A stretch of DNA of 64,000 nucleotides, taken from NCBI RefSeq assembly GCF_001546855.1, contig NZ_KQ958210.1:1-64000 (forward strand), read 5' to 3'. Both the position numbers and the translations under genes were made by a program. Shown piece after piece: positions 53,208-62,639 of the stretch (position 1 is the stretch's first letter; every line of letters starts with the position of its first letter). Source of the stretch: Megasphaera sp. MJR8396C. GTDB lineage: Bacteria; Bacillota; Negativicutes; Veillonellales; Megasphaeraceae. Below the pieces are notes generated by a model. That model was not told where the DNA came from. It ran no database searches and was given only the letters and a program-made list of their open reading frames with translations.

Positions 53208-54392
53208 ATGAGTACAGGAAGATTCGGCTCCTTTGGCGGCCAATATATACCGGAAACGCTGATGAATGAAATTCAGCGCTTGGAAAAAGCCTACGACCAT
53301 TATAAGCATGACCCGGCCTTTCAGGCAGAATTAAAAGAACTCCTCGATAACTATGCCAATCGGCCGTCGCTCCTTTACTATGCTGAACGGATGACGAAAG
53401 ATTTGGGCGGTGCGAAAGTCTATTTGAAGCGCGAAGATTTGAACCACACCGGGGCTCATAAGATCAACAACGCCTTAGGGCAGTGCCTGCTGGCTAAAAA
53501 GATGGGCAAGACCCGGGTCATTGCCGAAACCGGTGCCGGTCAGCACGGCGTAGCGACGGCGACGGCAGCCGCCTTTTTAGGCCTTGAATGTGAAGTCTTC
53601 ATGGGGGAAGAAGATACGATCCGTCAGGCTTTGAACGTATACCGCATGGAACTCTTAGGGGCTAAGGTCCACGCCGTTACCTCCGGTTCCCGGGTCCTTA
53701 AAGACGCTGTCAACGAAGCCATGCGCGAATGGGTCAGCCGCGTCGACGATACGCATTACGTCATCGGTTCGACCATGGGTCCCCATCCCTTCCCGATGAT
53801 GGTTCGCGATTTCCAGGCCGTCATCAGTAAGGAAGCTCGTCAGCAGATCCTCGATAAAGAAGGTAAATTACCGGCAGCGGTCCTGGCCTGTGTTGGCGGT
53901 GGCAGCAATGCCATGGGTATGTTTTATAATTTCATCGACGATACGGATGTCCGCCTCATCGGCTGCGAAGCTGCCGGCAAGGGCATCGATACCAAACTCC
54001 ATGCGGCAACGATTGCCAAGGGCGAAGTCGGTATCTTCCATGGCATGAAGTCGATCTTCTGCCAGAATGAAGACGGTCAGATCGACGAAGTCTATTCCAT
54101 TTCAGCCGGCCTTGACTATCCCGGTATCGGGCCGGAACACGCCTACTTGAACGAAACGGGCCGGGCTCAATACGTTCCGGTCAAAGACGATGAAGCCGTA
54201 GAAGCCTTTGAATATTTGGCTCGTACGGAAGGCATCATCTGCGCCATTGAAAGCGCCCATGCTGTCTATGAAGCCATGCAGCTGGCACCGACGCTGAGTC
54301 ATGATGACAGCATCATCGTTTGCTTATCCGGCCGCGGCGATAAAGACGTCGCCGCTATTGCAAGATATAAGGGGAGGGATTTACATGAGTAA
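53208..54392 (+). CDS. trpB: Tryptophan synthase beta chain
   Basis: The PLP-dependent beta chain joins indole to serine. The 394-residue protein has the PLP lysine in HTGAHKINN (about residues 78-86), [12 protein letters not shown] (about 106-117) and [10 protein letters not shown] (about 227-236). ATG 53208 follows CAGGAGG; the extension to 53187 is within trpF and lies before that SD. It overlaps trpA by 8 bases, which suits the alpha-beta complex. Confidence 0.97.
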   Translation: MSTGRFGSFGGQYIPETLMNEIQRLEKAYDHYKHDPAFQAELKELLDNYANRPSLLYYAERMTKDLGGAKVYLKREDLNHTGAHKINNALGQCLLAKKMGKTRVIAETGAGQHGVATATAAAFLGLECEVFMGEEDTIRQALNVYRMELLGAKVHAVTSGSRVLKDAVNEAMREWVSRVDDTHYVIGSTMGPHPFPMMVRDFQAVISKEARQQILDKEGKLPAAVLACVGGGSNAMGMFYNFIDDTDVRLIGCEAAGKGIDTKLHAATIAKGEVGIFHGMKSIFCQNEDGQIDEVYSISAGLDYPGIGPEHAYLNETGRAQYVPVKDDEAVEAFEYLARTEGIICAIESAHAVYEAMQLAPTLSHDDSIIVCLSGRGDKDVAAIARYKGRDLHE

Positions 54393-55167
54393 GATTGGCC
54401 AGGCCTTTAAAAAGGGCAAAGCCTTTATCGGATTTTTGACGGCAGGTGACCCGTCGATGGAAAAGACCTATGAATACATTCTGACGATGGAAAAAGCCGG
54501 TGCCGATTTGATTGAAATCGGAATTCCCTTTTCCGATCCCATTGCCGAAGGCATCGTCATCCAGGAAGCGGATCTGCGAGCCTTGAAACAAGGGACACGC
54601 ATTGATGACGTCTTTGATCTGGTAAAGCGCGTTCGTAAGGAAACGCAGATTCCCTTGGTCTTTTTGACCTACCTCAATCCCGTCTTCCATTATGGTGTCG
54701 ACGCCTTCTTTACTCGTTGCCAGGAAGCCGGTCTCGACGGCATCATCATTCCTGACATGCCCTTTGAAGAACGGGGGGAATGCGCAGCTGCCGCCAAGGC
54801 TCACGGCATCGACATCATTTCCATGATCGCCCCGACTTCAAAAGACCGGATCCAGACCATTGCCAAGGCTGGCGAAGGCTTCTTATACATCGTATCTTCT
54901 TTAGGCGTTACCGGGACGCGTACGGAAATCAAGACCGACCTCAAGGATATCATCGATACGGCTAAAGCGGTGACCGACGTTCCCTGCGCCGTCGGCTTTG
55001 GCATCAATACGACGGAACAGGCCGAAGCCATTGGCCGCGACGCCGATGGGGTCATCGTCGGCAGTGCCATCGTCAAACTGATTGCCAAGTACGGCGACGA
55101 TGCAGGACAGGCTATTTTTGACTACGTCAAAGGCATGAAAGAAGCGGCCATGCGCAGCCTTTCCTAA
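54385..55167 (+). CDS. trpA: Tryptophan synthase alpha chain
   Basis: The alpha chain cleaves indole-3-glycerol phosphate and channels indole to TrpB. The 260-residue TIM barrel has the catalytic Glu in [15 protein letters not shown] (about residues 43-57) and a catalytic Asp in [11 protein letters not shown] (about 120-130); the phosphate site is near VGFGINT. ATG 54385 has a GGGGAGG SD inside trpB. Last gene of the trp operon. Confidence 0.96.
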   Translation: MSKIGQAFKKGKAFIGFLTAGDPSMEKTYEYILTMEKAGADLIEIGIPFSDPIAEGIVIQEADLRALKQGTRIDDVFDLVKRVRKETQIPLVFLTYLNPVFHYGVDAFFTRCQEAGLDGIIIPDMPFEERGECAAAAKAHGIDIISMIAPTSKDRIQTIAKAGEGFLYIVSSLGVTGTRTEIKTDLKDIIDTAKAVTDVPCAVGFGINTTEQAEAIGRDADGVIVGSAIVKLIAKYGDDAGQAIFDYVKGMKEAAMRSLS

Positions 55168-55191
55168 AACGAAAAATCTATCTATTACATA

Positions 55192-55231
55192 AAATCCGAA
55201 TGACAACTCAGGTCTGTCATTCGGATTTTTT
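55192..55231 (+). terminator. Terminator of the trp operon
   Basis: AAATCCGAATGACA/TGTCATTCGGATTT forms a 14-bp stem followed by Ts. Confidence 0.92.
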
Positions 55232-55301
55232 ATTATAAAGAATCGTTATTTATTGCGAATAGGGGTATGAAGAATTGGTCTATAATAATATACCTATTTG
55301 G

Positions 55302-55331
55302 TTGACTTTAGACTTTTTTTCATGATATTAT
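55302..55331 (+). promoter_or_regulatory. Promoter of the acyl-CoA dehydrogenase gene
   Basis: TTGACT (55302-55307), an 18-base spacer and TATTAT (55326-55331) precede a leader of about 90 bases. Confidence 0.7.
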
Positions 55332-55426
55332 GTTGGAAAGATATTTCTCTTAACGAAATGTTTATATGACTAAGACATATAGTAACCCCTATGGGGATTT
55401 TCAGTTTAACAGAAGGAGTGACGACC

Positions 55427-56569
55427 ATGGATTTTGAAATCACGAAACAACAGCAAGCAATTGTCGACCAAGTACGCGATTTTACAGCCAAACGATTACG
55501 GCCCGGTGTGGTAGAACGCGATGAAGCTTCGGAATTCCCCCTCGAAGCCTTTAAAGAATTTGGTAAGATGGGCATGTTCGGCCTCTGCTATCCGAAAGCA
55601 TTCGGCGGCAGCGACGTCGGTTATCTGCCCTATATCCTGGCTGTCGAAGAAGTCTCCAAGGTAGATGCCTCCTTTGGCATCGGTTTTTCCGTCAACACGT
55701 CTCTCTACGGTGGCAGCGTCATGTATTCGTCGGCGACGGATGAACAGAAAAAACGCTTTTTAGCCCCCATTGCATCGGGTCAGGCTATCGGTTCCTTTGG
55801 ACTTACTGAAGAAACCGCCGGCTCTGATGCTGCCGGCCAGCAGACGATTGCCACCAAAGACGGTGACGGCTATATCTTAAACGGCACTAAGATCTTTAAT
55901 ACCAACGGCCCTATTGCCGATTATACGGTCATCTATGCCCTGACTGACCCGGCACTCGGCATCAAGGGCATGTGCGCCTTCGTCTTGGAAAAGGGGATGG
56001 AAGGCTTCCACATCGGCCGACTGGAAAATAAGATGGGCATCCGTTCGGCCCAGGTTTCGGAAATGGTCTTAGAGAACGTTCGCGTTTCAGCCGACCGCAT
56101 GATTGCTAAGCCCGGCGAAGGTTTTAAACTGGCCATGAAGACCCTCGACGGTGGCCGTATCGGCGTCGGCGCTCAGGCTTTGGGCCTGGCAGAAGGGGCC
56201 TTTGACATCGCTGTCGAACACTTGAAAAAACGCGAACAGTTCGGTAAACCGCTGTATAAGCAGCAGTACCTGGCCTTTAAGATGGCCGAACTCTACGCCG
56301 ACATTGAAAAGGCACGCCTGGTCCTTTATAAGGCAGCCTGCCTCAAAGAAGCAGGCAAACCCTTTACGATGGAAGCGGCTGTGGCGAAACTGACCTGCAC
56401 CGATGTGGCCATGAAAGTGACGACGGAATGCGTTCAGATGCTGGGCGGCAACGGCTATATGAAAGAATACCATGTTGAACGCATGATGCGCGATGCCAAG
56501 ATTACCCAGATTTACGAAGGGACCAATGAAATTCAAAAACTCGTCATTTCCGGCGGCTTATTCCGATAA
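55427..56569 (+). CDS. Acyl-CoA dehydrogenase (short-chain/butyryl-CoA type)
   Basis: This 380-residue FAD enzyme oxidises or, in butyrate-forming anaerobes, reduces a short acyl-CoA C=C bond. Visible motifs are FGLTEETAGSDA (about residues 125-136), the C-terminal QMLGGNGYMKEYHVERMMRD (about 342-362) and the catalytic Glu in IYEGTNEIQKL (about 367-377). ATG 55427 has an AGAAGGAG SD; the in-frame extension to 55391 lies before it. No etfAB genes are adjacent, so it may be one of several paralogues sharing electron-transfer flavoprotein encoded elsewhere. Substrate chain length is not proven. Confidence 0.9.
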   Translation: MDFEITKQQQAIVDQVRDFTAKRLRPGVVERDEASEFPLEAFKEFGKMGMFGLCYPKAFGGSDVGYLPYILAVEEVSKVDASFGIGFSVNTSLYGGSVMYSSATDEQKKRFLAPIASGQAIGSFGLTEETAGSDAAGQQTIATKDGDGYILNGTKIFNTNGPIADYTVIYALTDPALGIKGMCAFVLEKGMEGFHIGRLENKMGIRSAQVSEMVLENVRVSADRMIAKPGEGFKLAMKTLDGGRIGVGAQALGLAEGAFDIAVEHLKKREQFGKPLYKQQYLAFKMAELYADIEKARLVLYKAACLKEAGKPFTMEAAVAKLTCTDVAMKVTTECVQMLGGNGYMKEYHVERMMRDAKITQIYEGTNEIQKLVISGGLFR

Positions 56570-56605
56570 GATACGTTTTTTGAAAAGTTATGAAACCATC
56601 ATAGG

Positions 56606-56656
56606 AAAAGGGAGGCTGACCGATAGCACGGCTATCGGATCAGTCTCCCTTTTTAG
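56606..56656. terminator. Bidirectional terminator between acyl-CoA dehydrogenase and symporter genes
   Basis: GGGAGGCTGA-CCGATAG and CTATCGG-ATCAGTCTCCC form a long stem, flanked by AAAA on the left and TTTTT on the right. It serves the two convergent genes. Confidence 0.88.
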
Positions 56657-56682
56657 GTACTATATAAGGTTTTTAAAGAATC

Positions 56683-57996
56683 TTAGTGACCGGCAACGAC
56701 GCTTTCTTTGGCGTTGGCGTCGAGAGTGTGTGCCAGGTCATGGTCAGTCATGGCGCAGACAGCTGCATCAGACCAAACGTTTTCTGCCGTTTCGACCATA
56801 TCGATGATGGTGTAAATCGGCAGGATAATGCCCATGATGCCGATCGGAGCTCCGATACTGGACATGAGGGACAAGGTCAGGAAGTAGCATCCCATAGGAA
56901 CACCGGCGTTGCCGATGGCTGCCAAAACGGCGATGAAGAGCCAGGCAATCATCGTACCCATGGTCAATTCCGTACCACCGTTTTGCATGAGGAACAGGGA
57001 CGTGACCAGGATGAAGGCTGCGCAGCCATTCATGTTGATTGTCGTGCAGATCGGCAGGACGAAGCGCGATACCTGAGGATGAACGTTGAGGCGCTGTTCA
57101 GCCGAGGCCAGGGTGACCGGCAGGGTGCCGGCAGAGCTCTTGGTGAACAAGGCGACGGCAATGGCCGGAGCCATTTTGCGGAAGACGTGAATGGGGTTTA
57201 AACCGCGGACGGCCAAGAAAATCGGCAGGACGATGAAGAACTGAATGAGATTGCCGCCGAGGATGACCAAGGTGTATTTCCCCAAGGCACTGACGATGAT
57301 GCCGGCTTCAATCTGTGCGGACAGCTGAGCCGAAAAGGCCAGGATGCCGAGCGGTAAGATCCAAAGCAGGGCCCGAATCAGGGCGAAGAGGACTTCCTGC
57401 AGGCCTAAGAGGCCTTTGAGCAGGACGGCGCGGTTTTCGGTCTTGGGCATGAAGGCTAAAGCGAGGCCCACAGCAGCTGCGATGAGCATGACCGAAAGGA
57501 CGTTGCCCGATAAGAAGGGCTGGAGTATATTATTCGGGATAACCGACAGGAAATGATCGTAGTAGGTGACCGATTCGAGTTTCTGCGGAACGCTGGAAAC
57601 GCCGGAGCTGATCATTTCCATGGGCAGATTGCCCGGAGCGATCCAGATGTAGAGTGCCAAACCGATGGCGGCGGCACAAATCGTCGTCAGCAGGGTGTAG
57701 GTAACGGCGTGGGCAAAGATGCGCCCCGTTTCTTTTTTAGCACCCAGTGCCGACAAGGTAGTAATGACGGCTAAGGCGATGGTCGGTATAGCGATGAACT
57801 GGAATAAGCGCGTGAAAACCGTTGCGATAAAATCGAATAATTGGTTTAATACCGGAATACCGATCCAGCCTAAGATAGCACCGAGGATTAAGGCCCCGAT
57901 CCATAAGATGAATTGACGGCCCTGATGGCGATTGCGATTGTTGCGCATCGCTTCCCGGGCTTGTTCTTGTACTCCGTCTCGTGATTCATTTGACAT
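56683..57996 (-). CDS. Dicarboxylate/amino acid:cation symporter (DAACS family)
   Basis: The 437-residue protein has the GltPh-like fold. The first re-entrant hairpin has the serine-rich motif TKSSAGTLPVTL (about residues 290-301), TM7 has NMNGCAAFI (about 326-334, the NMDGT-equivalent with Gly-Cys), and the second hairpin is GNAGVPMGCY (about 370-379). The replacement of NMDGT by NMNGC and the later composition fit the SstT/TcyP-like or uncharacterised subgroup, so the substrate could be serine, cystine or a dicarboxylate. Residues 1-30 are a charged cytosolic tail. Confidence 0.88.
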   Translation of the reverse strand: MSNESRDGVQEQAREAMRNNRNRHQGRQFILWIGALILGAILGWIGIPVLNQLFDFIATVFTRLFQFIAIPTIALAVITTLSALGAKKETGRIFAHAVTYTLLTTICAAAIGLALYIWIAPGNLPMEMISSGVSSVPQKLESVTYYDHFLSVIPNNILQPFLSGNVLSVMLIAAAVGLALAFMPKTENRAVLLKGLLGLQEVLFALIRALLWILPLGILAFSAQLSAQIEAGIIVSALGKYTLVILGGNLIQFFIVLPIFLAVRGLNPIHVFRKMAPAIAVALFTKSSAGTLPVTLASAEQRLNVHPQVSRFVLPICTTINMNGCAAFILVTSLFLMQNGGTELTMGTMIAWLFIAVLAAIGNAGVPMGCYFLTLSLMSSIGAPIGIMGIILPIYTIIDMVETAENVWSDAAVCAMTDHDLAHTLDANAKESVVAGH

Positions 57997-58365
57997 GAGT
58001 ATCTTCCCCCTTTGAGAAATATGGACGGCAGTAATAAACTACCGTTTCAGTATATTATAGAAGAGGGCAGGCATTCTGTCAATGAAAGAGGCCTTCACAT
58101 TGTAAAAAAAGACACGTAAAAGGATCGGCACACAAGCGACATATGTATACCGATCCTCACGTTATAGGATTCATATTCATTTAGTTTTTGATTCTGCTTT
58201 CGCTAAAACTCAAAACGTTAAAACAGTCATCGTTCGTTACAACTTGCTTAGACTAACCTATTTGAAACACATCACACCCATTCGAAAAGTTCGAAGCACT
58301 TTAGATCAAGATAAGTTAATTCGTAATGTTCATCGACGAACTCGTGTTAATCCTATAGACATTAT
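57997..58365. other. AT-rich gap with a possible gene remnant
   Basis: The gap is clearly richer in A/T than its flanks. A plus-strand frame without ATG runs open from about 58105 to the TAG at 58366-58368, reading in part KTVIVRYNLL and VHRRTRVNPIDII. This looks protein-like and basic, but there is no start, SD or promoter. It might be the tail of a decayed mobile or phage gene. A 7-bp inverted repeat GGATCGG/CCGATCC (58120-58156) lies before it. Confidence 0.3.
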
Positions 58366-58692
58366 TTAGTTGTTCATGATCAACGCAATGAAAACCAAGT
58401 CGGAATCGCTTTTGTTTTCCAAGCCGTGACCCTTACCGTCTGATGTGTATGTAACGTCTCCTCGTTTAACGGTCCGGATTACTCCGTTGTCGTCATATTC
58501 TCCCTCACCGGAAAGGATATAATATGCTTCTGCGTTGTCAGTGTGAGCATGAAAACCTAAGGAACATCCAGGTTTCAAGGTGATTTCTGCGAACATACCA
58601 ACGTCTCCTCGCAGTTCGGTGGCGCTCAGAAGCTGTCTCTTCAAGATGAACCCCTTACCGCCAGCGGCATGTTCGACCTTCTCTACTTCCAC
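58366..58692 (-). CDS. Small cupin-domain protein
   Basis: The 108-residue single-domain cupin has motif 1 GFHAHTDNAEAYYILSGEGEY (split around residues 52-72) with metal-ligand His/His/Glu positions and motif 2 with VKRGDVTYTSDGKGHGLEN (about 79-97). Such proteins bind metals or small ligands, and the function is not assignable. I chose GTG 58692 because AAAGGGG lies about 9 bases before it; GTG 58701 is possible but overlaps the SD. Base composition is less GC-rich than its neighbours, and it stands alone with its own promoter, hinting at later acquisition. Confidence 0.8.
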   Translation of the reverse strand: MEVEKVEHAAGGKGFILKRQLLSATELRGDVGMFAEITLKPGCSLGFHAHTDNAEAYYILSGEGEYDDNGVIRTVKRGDVTYTSDGKGHGLENKSDSDLVFIALIMNN

Positions 58693-58763
58693 TGGACTCA
58701 CCCCTTTCTAATGCACTTGCAAGGAATGACTTGCTTTCAATTCCTTTTGCATTTCTTGGCTAT

Positions 58764-58792
58764 ATTATAGCATAGAATTTCATGATTGTCAT
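58764..58792 (-). promoter_or_regulatory. Promoter of the cupin gene
   Basis: On the minus strand ATGACA (58787-58792), a 17-base spacer and TATAAT (58764-58769) form a near-consensus promoter. Confidence 0.75.
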
Positions 58793-58871
58793 GATGTAAA
58801 CGTAAGTATGTTATGTTATTTATGAATATATCTAAGAATAAACATATCCAAAACGAATGGATTTTTGTTTT

Positions 58872-60173
58872 CTATCCCTGTAAAATCGGAACGATTTTAG
58901 TGCAGTGGGGCATGACATTGATCGTGTAGTCTTCGTTACCCAGTTCTTTTAATGTCTGCTGGGCCAGCTTCCACGCTTCTTCAACGGTGGCTACCGGAAT
59001 TTGGCCGGTCCGGCGGATATCGTTGAAGTTTTCCGGCCGTGTGACTAAGATGACGGTATTCTTATGAGCCAGGCAGAACAGGTTGAAGGCGACGAAGAAG
59101 GGGATGGTGAAGTGAGCCCGCAGGGCCGTTTCCATTTCTTCCATCGTATCGTATTTGAAACTATCGAGGTAGATGGCTGGTTCTCTAATGTCGCGGGCCT
59201 CCATGATGGCGATGACGATGCCCCCTTCTTTGACGGCCATTTCTGCCGGATCGTAGCACTTGCTGCCCTGGTAGAGGCTGACGTCGCTAGGGTAGCCGCC
59301 GGCGCAGGCAAAGACGACGTCGGTTTTCTGCTTCATGGGAACGCGCTGGATATCGAGGACGGCTTCCGTGCCGGCATGCCAGGCTTCATACCAGTCGCCA
59401 CCGACCATGCGGCAGATTTCGCCGTCGGCATTGATGATGGAATGGACGAGGAAGCAGGGATTGATCTTGCTGCAGGCTTCGACCATGTCATCGTTTAAGG
59501 GATTGTCTTCAATCATGAGCGAGCGGGTCTTGGGATTGACGCCGTGACCGAATTCATCGGCCAGGGCATGGCAGTGATTGCGCTGAATCGTTTCAAAGCC
59601 CGATACGCCGGGCAGGATGAGTTTGCGACCGCCGCCAAAACCGGCGAAGAGGTGGGTCGTAATGCCGTCGATGATGATGACCTTGTCGGCGTCGACGACG
59701 TGTTTATTCAGCTTCAGCGGTGTGCCCAGCTTGGTTGTGCCGCAGTCGACGAGGGTCGGATCCATGCAGTCGTGCTGATAGGTCTTGATGCGGTCGATGA
59801 CGTCCTGACCGCAGACGGCGACGTCTTCTTCCGGCGTCTGGGCCCGGTGGGAGCCCTGGGAAAAGACGATGTAAATGTCGTCGTCGGGAATGCCCGCTAG
59901 ATTCAATTCATCGACGACGTAGATGAGGAACTGGTTGGAACGGTTCCAGGTACGGGTAATATCGGCGACGACCAGGCAGACCTTGTCGCCGGGCTGTACC
60001 TTTTCGCGCAGAGGGGCGCTGCCGATGGGGTGGCGCATACAGTCGATGGTCGCCTGTTTTACGTCGACGGCGGGAACGTGCTTTCCCTCCATGACGTCGG
60101 AAATATGTTCTTCCGGCAGTTTTACCGTTTGTGTCGTTTCACCAATGCTGAAAGTAAATTCTTTTAATGCCAT
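58872..60173 (-). CDS. larA: Lactate racemase-family protein (LarA, nickel-pincer enzyme)
   Basis: LarA interconverts L- and D-lactate with a nickel-pincer nucleotide cofactor; lactate use is a known trait of Megasphaera. The 433-residue protein keeps the key histidines and lysine by motif: GSHRAQTPEE (about residues 105-114), ITTHLFAGFGGGRKLILPGVSG (in two parts, about 170-191, His and pincer Lys) and NHCHAL (about 199-204). ATG 60173 is preferred over GTG 60185. No larB, larC or larE cofactor genes are adjacent. Related LarA homologues act on other 2-hydroxyacids, so the substrate is likely but not certain. Confidence 0.88.
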   Translation of the reverse strand: MALKEFTFSIGETTQTVKLPEEHISDVMEGKHVPAVDVKQATIDCMRHPIGSAPLREKVQPGDKVCLVVADITRTWNRSNQFLIYVVDELNLAGIPDDDIYIVFSQGSHRAQTPEEDVAVCGQDVIDRIKTYQHDCMDPTLVDCGTTKLGTPLKLNKHVVDADKVIIIDGITTHLFAGFGGGRKLILPGVSGFETIQRNHCHALADEFGHGVNPKTRSLMIEDNPLNDDMVEACSKINPCFLVHSIINADGEICRMVGGDWYEAWHAGTEAVLDIQRVPMKQKTDVVFACAGGYPSDVSLYQGSKCYDPAEMAVKEGGIVIAIMEARDIREPAIYLDSFKYDTMEEMETALRAHFTIPFFVAFNLFCLAHKNTVILVTRPENFNDIRRTGQIPVATVEEAWKLAQQTLKELGNEDYTINVMPHCTKIVPILQG

Positions 60174-60219
60174 GCCTATCACCACTTCTTTTTTAAAATT
60201 AATTATCGAGTTGTAACTT

Positions 60220-60247
60220 ATTATATCATGATAAACCTGGCATGCAA
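60220..60247 (-). promoter_or_regulatory. Promoter of larA
   Basis: On the minus strand TTGCAT (60242-60247), a 16-base spacer and TATAAT (60220-60225) lie about 47 bases before the larA start. Confidence 0.65.
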
Positions 60248-60288
60248 GATAAAAGTTAAAACAATTGGGAATATTAACAGGCCATCGG

Positions 60289-61140
60289 TCATACGTTTCC
60301 GATATAGACGTGGCGCAGGTACTTCCCGGCAGTGACGGCCAGCCGCTGAAGGGTATCGATGGGCGTCATAGGCGTCGTATCCCGGTAGCGGGGAAAGTAG
60401 CGGGTGAGGTGGAGGGGCATCGTTTCATCGATGGCAGCCAGCCAGCGGGCTTCGCCGTCCATCGGCTCTTCATCGTCGTTTTTCCCGGGAATGATGAGGG
60501 TCGTCACTTCGACGTGACTTGCGGCAGCGGCGGCGGTAATCGTCTCTAAGACCGGCTTTAGCGAAGCGCCACATTGGGATCGATAGAAATCCTCGGAAAA
60601 CCCTTTGAGGTCGATATTCCAGGCATCGATATAGGGCAGGAGGGCTTGGAGAGGGCCTTTTTCGATATAGCCGTTGCTGACCATGACGTTGAACAGGCCG
60701 CGCTCTTTCATCAGCCTTGCCGTCTGGAGGATAAATTCATAGCTGAGGGTCGGCTCATTGTAGGTATAGGCCAGGCCGATATTGCCCTGAGGGACGTATT
60801 TTTCAGCCAAGGCGACGACCTCTTCCGGCGTCAGGTCCCGGGACGAGGCCGGCTGCTGGGAGATCTGCCAGTTCTGGCAGAAGGGACAAGTGAAGTTACA
60901 GCCCCAGGAACCGAGGGACAAGATGGCTGCGCCGCCGTGAAAATGATAGAGCGGCTTTTTTTCAATGGGATCCAAGGCGATGGCCGTTACTTTTCCGTAG
61001 TTTAAGGCTGACAGGGTCGTGCCGTCGAAATAGCGCGTCTGGCAGCGACCGTAATGGCCCTTTTCGATGCGGCAGCGATGAGGGCAGAGGCCGCAGACGG
61101 CCCTGCCGGTCCCATCGAGGGTATAAAAGGCTGCTTCCAT
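60289..61140 (-). CDS. amrS: AmmeMemoRadiSam system radical SAM enzyme
   Basis: The 283-residue radical SAM protein resembles pyruvate formate-lyase activating enzymes but belongs to the AmmeMemoRadiSam group. The N-terminus has extra cysteines CGLCPHRCRIEKGHYGRC (in residues 16-33), and the cluster motif is CNFTCPFCQNW (about 79-89, CxxxCxxC). It ends near residue 283 without a C-terminal extension. It follows, by 9 bases on the same strand, a gene combining the other two parts of the system. The biochemical reaction of the system is not established to my knowledge. Confidence 0.88.
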   Translation of the reverse strand: MEAAFYTLDGTGRAVCGLCPHRCRIEKGHYGRCQTRYFDGTTLSALNYGKVTAIALDPIEKKPLYHFHGGAAILSLGSWGCNFTCPFCQNWQISQQPASSRDLTPEEVVALAEKYVPQGNIGLAYTYNEPTLSYEFILQTARLMKERGLFNVMVSNGYIEKGPLQALLPYIDAWNIDLKGFSEDFYRSQCGASLKPVLETITAAAAASHVEVTTLIIPGKNDDEEPMDGEARWLAAIDETMPLHLTRYFPRYRDTTPMTPIDTLQRLAVTAGKYLRHVYIGNV

Positions 61141-61149
61141 AGGCGACTC

Positions 61150-62511
61150 CTACTTGTAACGATCGACGGTGAAACGGTAGAGGTCGGGCTGTATCTGCGG
61201 AGGGATGCCGGCCTTTTCTTTGGCGATGCTGATCTGCTGCTCTACCGTGTCTACGCCTTCGAGGTCGGGCAATAAGAGGCCAGTCCGGGCGTGGCTCATG
61301 ACGATGACGCCGTACTTTTTAGGATTGAGTTCACTGGCCGAAGCGACGGCTTCTGGTTTTCCCAAGACGTCGACGGAGATGTCGATATCTTCGAGTTCTT
61401 CTAAGCTGACCGGCGAGAATCGCGGGTCCCGGGTTGCTGCCGAGACGGCGTTGTGGATGATTTCACTGGCTGTATTCAGATGCATGGGCAGGAAGGTGCC
61501 GATGCAGCCGCGCAGACGGCTTCCCTTATGAAGGGATACGAAGGTGCCAGCTTGATCCTGCAGTTCTTCCGGCAGATCTCTGGGGACGGCCATCAAAGCG
61601 TGATGCTGCAGGTAGTAGGTAATGCTTTCGCGGGCCAGGCGGACGCGGATGTCCGAAGGCGCCCTTTTTTCGACCTGATCTTCCTGTCCTTCCGGAAGGT
61701 AGAGGGCGACGCCGTAGCCGACGCCGAAGGGGGCTTCATAGGCATAGACCGGCATGACCGGGCGGAAGTGGCGCAGGACGCCGAAGAGAAAGTAGACCGA
61801 CGGCAGGCCGCAGGTGGCGATTTCATCGATGAAGCTGCGGCTGAGGTCGCTGAGGCCTGAAAGATTTTGTTTGAGCAGGGCTTCCATGACCAGCTTATCG
61901 AAGACGGCGCCGTTCGGTGTATAGCCATTGGGAGAGCCCTGAAGGAGTCGGTGTGACAAGTCGCCCGAGGCGATGACGGCAATGCGCCGGCCCAGGGTTT
62001 TCGCGGCCTTTATAACGATGTCGCCTAAGCGGGTCATGCTGTCGTAATCGTCAAAGCGGGGCGCCATGAGGACGATGGGCCCGGTGAAGCCGGCTTTACG
62101 AAGGTAATATAAGGGGACGAAAGTGCCCTGGTCGACGCTGAGGGGATGGCCGAATCGGTCGCTCCAAGCGGCGTCGAGGCGATAGACATCGGTCTGTTGG
62201 CTGGCCTGATGGACGATTTCTTCGACAAGGTCCATGTCGGTCCGGACATCCATCGAAAGCTCCGGATAGCCGAAGGCGGCCAGGTTGCCGTAGAGGCGGG
62301 GCGCGGCGATGATGGCGGCGCCGTCGGGAAATACGTAATTATGGGGCGATACGATGACCAGTGTTTCCGGTTTTTGACTGACGATCAATGCCGAAGCCGC
62401 TTCGACGGCCTCGACGGTGGCGGCCATTTTGGACAATTCCGGGCCGCCTATTTCGGGCAGCATGATGGGCGGATGGGGAAAGAATCCGGCTGCTGCACAG
62501 ACGTGTTCCAT
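61150..62511 (-). CDS. Fused MEMO1-family/AMMECR1-domain protein (AmmeMemoRadiSam system B-A fusion)
   Basis: The 453-residue protein joins two modules. Residues about 1-270 are MEMO-like, related to the class III extradiol dioxygenase LigB fold, starting AAAGFFPHPPIMLPEIGG and containing VIASGDLSHRL (about 175-185). Residues about 285-453 are an AMMECR1 domain with its hallmark LRGCIGTFLP (about 337-346) and TRDPRFSPVSLEEL (about 367-380). Both occur with the radical SAM enzyme encoded next. The trio is found in bacteria, archaea and, as separate genes, in animals, yet its reaction is unknown. Confidence 0.88.
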   Translation of the reverse strand: MEHVCAAAGFFPHPPIMLPEIGGPELSKMAATVEAVEAASALIVSQKPETLVIVSPHNYVFPDGAAIIAAPRLYGNLAAFGYPELSMDVRTDMDLVEEIVHQASQQTDVYRLDAAWSDRFGHPLSVDQGTFVPLYYLRKAGFTGPIVLMAPRFDDYDSMTRLGDIVIKAAKTLGRRIAVIASGDLSHRLLQGSPNGYTPNGAVFDKLVMEALLKQNLSGLSDLSRSFIDEIATCGLPSVYFLFGVLRHFRPVMPVYAYEAPFGVGYGVALYLPEGQEDQVEKRAPSDIRVRLARESITYYLQHHALMAVPRDLPEELQDQAGTFVSLHKGSRLRGCIGTFLPMHLNTASEIIHNAVSAATRDPRFSPVSLEELEDIDISVDVLGKPEAVASASELNPKKYGVIVMSHARTGLLLPDLEGVDTVEQQISIAKEKAGIPPQIQPDLYRFTVDRYK

Positions 62512-62607
62512 CGTGATTACCTCCTTTGCTGTGATGGATAGTTAGAGTCAACTTTATTATACCCCAATCGGGCAGGGCCTCATAGACCGGGGCCCGTTCT
62601 AAGCACG

Positions 62608-62636
62608 AAAAAAGGACTATCTAGTGATAGTCCTTT
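62608..62636 (-). terminator. Terminator after the phosphoethanolamine transferase gene
   Basis: AAAGGACTATC/GATAGTCCTTT forms an 11-bp stem with a 4-base loop and, on the minus strand, a T-tract. Confidence 0.9.
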
Positions 62637-62639
62637 GAA

